A stretch of 12,112 nt of DNA, from contig CABPSV020000080.1 in the NCBI GenBank assembly GCA_902459845.2, positions 20,708 through 32,819 of the forward strand. Reading direction: 5' to 3'. Under the pieces are notes generated by a model, which was given only the letters and a program-made list of their open reading frames with translations, did no database searches and was not told the DNA's origin. The position numbers and the translations under genes are program-made. The stretch is from Hepatocystis sp. ex Piliocolobus tephrosceles (lineage: Eukaryota > Apicomplexa > Aconoidasida > Haemosporida > Plasmodiidae). Numbering within the stretch: position 1 is the first letter of the stretch; every line of letters starts with the position of its first letter. Positions 8,802-12,112 of the stretch are shown piece by piece.

Positions 8802-9023
8802 GGGATTATTTTTTGTTTTTTCCTTTATTTTTTTTTTTTTCTGTATAAATTATATGTAATATCTCAAAAAAGGGGCAAATTGTATGTACATAAGCATATA
8901 TGCTAATACATTGTTCATTTTACCTTTAGCACATTTTTATAAAAGCGCGATACAAATATCTATTAACATAGTGTTTAGCTTTAGTAATATATATGACTGC
9001 ACGATATACACATATATACATAT

Positions 9024-9081
<58 letters not shown>

Positions 9082-9245
9082 GCATGCTATTTAATTACCA
9101 CAAACAACAATTTAAAAAAGAAAATAAGATGCGTAAATATATGAGCGACAGGTATATGATTAAATAAGTTGACGTATAGGATACATAAAAAGATGCGTAG
9201 ATGGATAAATGCATAAAAATAAATAAATAAATGGAAATGCTATAT
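7774..9245. other. Intergenic region downstream of GRP94; no gene seen
   Basis: It contains T run 7805-7824, five 12-bp repeats (8622-8681), (AT)n tracts at 8758-8795 and 9028-9073, and short ATGTGCAT direct repeats near 8426-8441. Open frames of 86 and 103 codons exist here but consist of Tyr/Ile-rich low-complexity residues. The end next to 9245 should hold the GRP94 3' UTR. Confidence 0.6.
8622..8681. repeat. 12-bp tandem repeat, five copies
   Basis: Two units of AAAAATATAAAC (8622-8645) are followed by three of AAAAATGTTAAC (8646-8681). The step from one variant to the other is consistent with local expansion after a change of two bases. No coding or regulatory role is visible. Confidence 0.85.
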
Positions 9246-11735
9246 TTACAATTCTTCATTTTTTTCTTCGGAATCTTTACCATACAATTCATCATGATGC
9301 ATTTTTACTACTTCTTCGATATTAATTTCGTCTGAAAGAGTTTGATCATTTTGACTATTTTCATCTTCAACTGTTTTTGTTTCAAATATAGCTGGGTCTA
9401 AATCGTCAATTTTTAAATTGTTATCTACTCCTAACTTTTGATTAATATGATCATATATAATTTGAGCTAAATCTACTGTATTTTCTAAATCAAAACCTGA
9501 AGCTAATTTTGCCGATTGAAACATAATATTAATACTTTCAATTAGTTCTGGATCCTTTGGATTGGTTACTGCTCTTTTTAATAAATCAATCATAATTGGG
9601 TGATCTGCATTAATTTCTAAAATTTTTTGACCACTCATAGCTTTAATTTGTTCTATATTATTTACATTCATTTTCATTAATTTTTCCATTTGACCCGACA
9701 ACCCCCATTCTGTTGATATAACTGCACAAGGTGCATCAACTAATCTTCTTGATATTTCCACTTTGAATATTTGATTTTTTAATGTACTTGTAATAACATC
9801 TATTAATACTTTATACATTTTTTTTACTTTTTCTTCTTTTTGTTTTTCTTCTTCAGTTAAATCAAAAGTAATGTCTCCTTTTTGTATAGATTTAAATCTT
9901 TTTCCATCATATTCTTGTACTCTTTGTATACATGGTTCATCTACTGATTCTATCAAAAATAATACATCTATATTTTTTTTTTTAAAAATTTGTAATTGTG
10001 GAATTTTAGATAGATAATTATAAGATTCTCCAGAAGCATAATAAATAAATTTTTGATCATGTTGCATATTTTCAACATATGTATCTAATGATATACTTTT
10101 TGAATGTAACATAGTTTTAAATAAAAGTAATTTAACAATTTTTGATCTATTTAAATCATCTTCATAACAACCACTTTTTAAATGTTTTTTATATTCTGTA
10201 TATATTTTTTTATAAGTACTTGGTTCATTTAGTTTGTTAATTAATTCTTTTTTTTTTTCTTCATCTTCTTCTTTTTCAATTTGTTCTTTTAAAGTTTCTT
10301 TATTTTTTTTTCCATCTAAATATAATTTACGAAACACGTCTAATATTTTTCGAACGATTCTTTTCGATATAGTTTTTAATATCTTATTTTGTTGTAATTG
10401 TTCTCTTGACACGTTCAATGGTAAATCATCACTATCAACAACACCTTTTACGAAACTCATATATCTTGGTAAAAATTCAACAAATTCATCAGCAACTAAA
10501 ACTCTTCTTACATATAACTTTATAAAATTTTGTTTTACAAATAATTGATCGTTTGCTGCTGGTGATTTAGAAGGAATATAAATTATACACTTAAACTCGA
10601 TTTCTCCTTCCGCTACAAAATGAATATAATGTAATGGTTCATCATTATATCCTGATAAAACTTGAAAAAAGTTTTTATATTCTTCTGGAGATATTTCTTT
10701 AGGCGATCTTAACCATATAGGTTTTTGTTCATTTAATAATTTCCATTTTTTTACCCTTTTTTCAACAGTAACAGTTTTTTTATTAGGATCATCTGATGGA
10801 ATTATTTTTACACTATCATAATTTTTGTCATTTTCCATCTCTTTAGCAGCATCCGCAATTACTTCTTCAGTATATAAAGTTTCATGTAATAAATAAATAG
10901 GATATTGAATAAATTGGCAGTATTTTGCTACTAAATCCATCAATTTTTTATCGTTCAATAAATTCGTAGCATCATCTTTTAAATGTAAAGATATTCTGGT
11001 ACCTCTTTTTAAAGTATTACCTCTTGGATCTTTATAAATTGAAAATTTTGCATCTGCAGTAGATTCCCATACATATTGGTCATGATCATTATGTTTTGTA
11101 TATACAATTACTTTATCTGCTACTAAAAAAGCTGAATAAAAACCTACACCAAATTGTCCTATTAAACTCATATCACCACCACTTTTAGAAATTGCTTCCA
11201 AAAAATTAGAAGTCCCAGATTTTGCTATTGTACCTAAATTATTTATTAAATCATCTTTTGTCATACCTACTCCTGTATCGGTTATAGATAAAATATTTTT
11301 ACTTTTATTAACAGAGATTCTTATTTCTAATTTTTTTTCTTCATCTAATGCACTTTCATCTGAAACAGCTATAAATCGAATTTTCTCTAACGCATCAGCT
11401 GCATTCGAAATTAATTCTCTTAAAAATACATCTTTATGTGTATACAATGAATTAACAATTATATCCATTAATCTTGTAACTTCTGTTTGATATTGAAGGT
11501 TTTCAATAGCAACTCCTTCTTTCTCACTTTCATCAATTTCTTCTAATAAATCTTCATCTTTTTTTATTTCTTCGCCTTCACTTGTACTTGAATTAATACC
11601 TATAGTTTCACCCACGTCCACGTTTTCATTATCACTTACAGCCTCTTCACAAAGAACATGCACGCTCTTTTGTGCCCAATCATATAATAAAAAAGAAACA
11701 ACGAAGAAGTAAGTGTATAACGTTGTTATTTTCAT
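9246..11735 (-). CDS. GRP94: Endoplasmin (GRP94), ER-resident HSP90 chaperone
   Basis: An ATP-dependent chaperone of the ER lumen that folds secretory and membrane proteins. The 829-aa protein is full length for the family. It has an N-terminal hydrophobic signal peptide (about 1-29), then an acidic pre-N segment (30-75) that argues against an apicoplast transit peptide. The ATPase domain shows LRELISNAADA (105-115; catalytic E107, N111), TDTGVGM (152-158; D153 contacts adenine), LGTIAKSGT (167-175) and GQFGVGF (193-199). A short charged linker lies near 299-325. The middle domain has KPIWLR (338-343), LYVRRV (407-412) and LPLNVSREQLQQNKIL (438-453), where R444 is the ATP gamma-phosphate arginine of the family. 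The C-terminal dimerisation domain follows. The protein ends in NEEL, a KDEL-like ER retrieval tail, and lacks the MEEVD of cytosolic HSP90. An in-frame TAA two codons before the ATG (11739-11741) fixes the start within an unspliced transcript. Identity as an ER HSP90 is very secure; mitochondrial TRAP1 or apicoplast HSP90 is much less likely. Confidence 0.97.
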   Translation of the reverse strand: MKITTLYTYFFVVSFLLYDWAQKSVHVLCEEAVSDNENVDVGETIGINSSTSEGEEIKKDEDLLEEIDESEKEGVAIENLQYQTEVTRLMDIIVNSLYTHKDVFLRELISNAADALEKIRFIAVSDESALDEEKKLEIRISVNKSKNILSITDTGVGMTKDDLINNLGTIAKSGTSNFLEAISKSGGDMSLIGQFGVGFYSAFLVADKVIVYTKHNDHDQYVWESTADAKFSIYKDPRGNTLKRGTRISLHLKDDATNLLNDKKLMDLVAKYCQFIQYPIYLLHETLYTEEVIADAAKEMENDKNYDSVKIIPSDDPNKKTVTVEKRVKKWKLLNEQKPIWLRSPKEISPEEYKNFFQVLSGYNDEPLHYIHFVAEGEIEFKCIIYIPSKSPAANDQLFVKQNFIKLYVRRVLVADEFVEFLPRYMSFVKGVVDSDDLPLNVSREQLQQNKILKTISKRIVRKILDVFRKLYLDGKKNKETLKEQIEKEEDEEKKKELINKLNEPSTYKKIYTEYKKHLKSGCYEDDLNRSKIVKLLLFKTMLHSKSISLDTYVENMQHDQKFIYYASGESYNYLSKIPQLQIFKKKNIDVLFLIESVDEPCIQRVQEYDGKRFKSIQKGDITFDLTEEEKQKEEKVKKMYKVLIDVITSTLKNQIFKVEISRRLVDAPCAVISTEWGLSGQMEKLMKMNVNNIEQIKAMSGQKILEINADHPIMIDLLKRAVTNPKDPELIESINIMFQSAKLASGFDLENTVDLAQIIYDHINQKLGVDNNLKIDDLDPAIFETKTVEDENSQNDQTLSDEINIEEVVKMHHDELYGKDSEEKNEEL
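9249..9260 (-). other. NEEL ER-retrieval tail of GRP94
   Basis: The last four codons before TAA encode Asn-Glu-Glu-Leu. It sits where KDEL, HDEL or SDEL normally stand in ER chaperones, following a signal peptide at the other end of the same protein. Retrieval by the KDEL receptor is inferred. Glu in place of Asp at the third position is an uncommon variant. Confidence 0.7.
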
Positions 11736-11812
11736 TTTTTATAAAATATATTTAAAAATAAAAAATAAAAAATATGCGTGAATGTATGTACATATACTTA
11801 CGCTTGTGTGTA

Positions 11813-11854
<42 letters not shown>

Positions 11855-12033
11855 CTTATTTTAACTAATTATGTAGTAATTCGAAAATAAGCCATTGGTA
11901 TAGCTAGTTTATAATGCATACAAAAAACTATAACAAGTTCAATTATGTATAAATTGTGAATACAAACAGTCGTAAAAATAGTTGTATATGTTAATACCAA
12001 AAACGTGTGGACTTACAAATATATATATGCAAA

Positions 12034-12112
<79 letters not shown>
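11736..12112. other. GRP94 5' flank; simple repeats
   Basis: It should contain the GRP94 leader and promoter (minus strand). Seen: (AT)n at 11816-11851 and about 12037-12076, then an unbroken T run from 12076 to the window end. No specific promoter motif can be supported. The right edge cuts the T run, so its true length is unknown. Confidence 0.55.

Noticed and set aside
8884..9144. Plus-strand 86-codon ORF
   Set aside because: A large part is Tyr-Ile repeats from an (AT)n microsatellite.
10234..10548. Plus-strand ORF of 104 codons inside GRP94
   Set aside because: Antisense shadow of a highly conserved HSP90 coding region.
9246..11735. Apicoplast HSP90 or mitochondrial TRAP1
   Set aside because: The sequence after the signal peptide is acidic, not transit-like, and the protein ends in a KDEL-type tail, which fits the ER paralogue.

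Overview
This window looks like nuclear DNA of a malaria parasite (genus Plasmodium). It is extremely A+T-rich, with long poly-A/poly-T and (AT)n tracts between genes. The proteins are rich in Asn and Lys and carry low-complexity insertions. The best-recognised product is an ER-type HSP90 with the features expected of an apicomplexan endoplasmin. I cannot fix the species from the sequence.

Three intact single-exon genes lie head to tail, all on the minus strand. From the right end, in transcription order, they are: an endoplasmin/GRP94 chaperone (9246-11735); a single-pass membrane protein with an NHL-like beta-propeller ectodomain and a sequon-rich tandem repeat (3371-5203); and a bacterial-type RtcB RNA ligase with a signal peptide and transit-peptide-like leader (561-2240). 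For each start I found an in-frame stop upstream and no earlier in-frame ATG, so the chosen starts are the first possible ones if the 5' leaders are unspliced. There is no sign of an operon. All three products probably enter the secretory system: GRP94 stays in the ER, the propeller protein is membrane-anchored, and RtcB may pass through the ER to the apicoplast. Beyond that I see no shared pathway.

The gaps between genes hold most of the odd structure. Upstream of rtcB there is a 26-bp tandem repeat whose first copy contains the rtcB start codon and which creates a string of tiny upstream ORFs. Beyond it is an array of about 21 copies of an 18-bp unit. Upstream of the propeller gene there is a 14-bp tandem repeat, then about 4 kb without a convincing gene. 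That 4-kb gap contains a 640-base stretch with no A on the plus strand, built of 104 GTTTTC/GTTTTT hexamers. Smaller repeats with periods of 11, 12, 18 and 31 bp occur elsewhere.

No tRNA, rRNA, CRISPR array or transposon was recognised. I did not find a clear new multi-gene system. The most interesting items are the probably organellar, bacterial-type RtcB with its upstream-ORF repeat leader, the A-free hexamer tract with its one-sided CpG variation, and the sequon-bearing repeat in the propeller protein.
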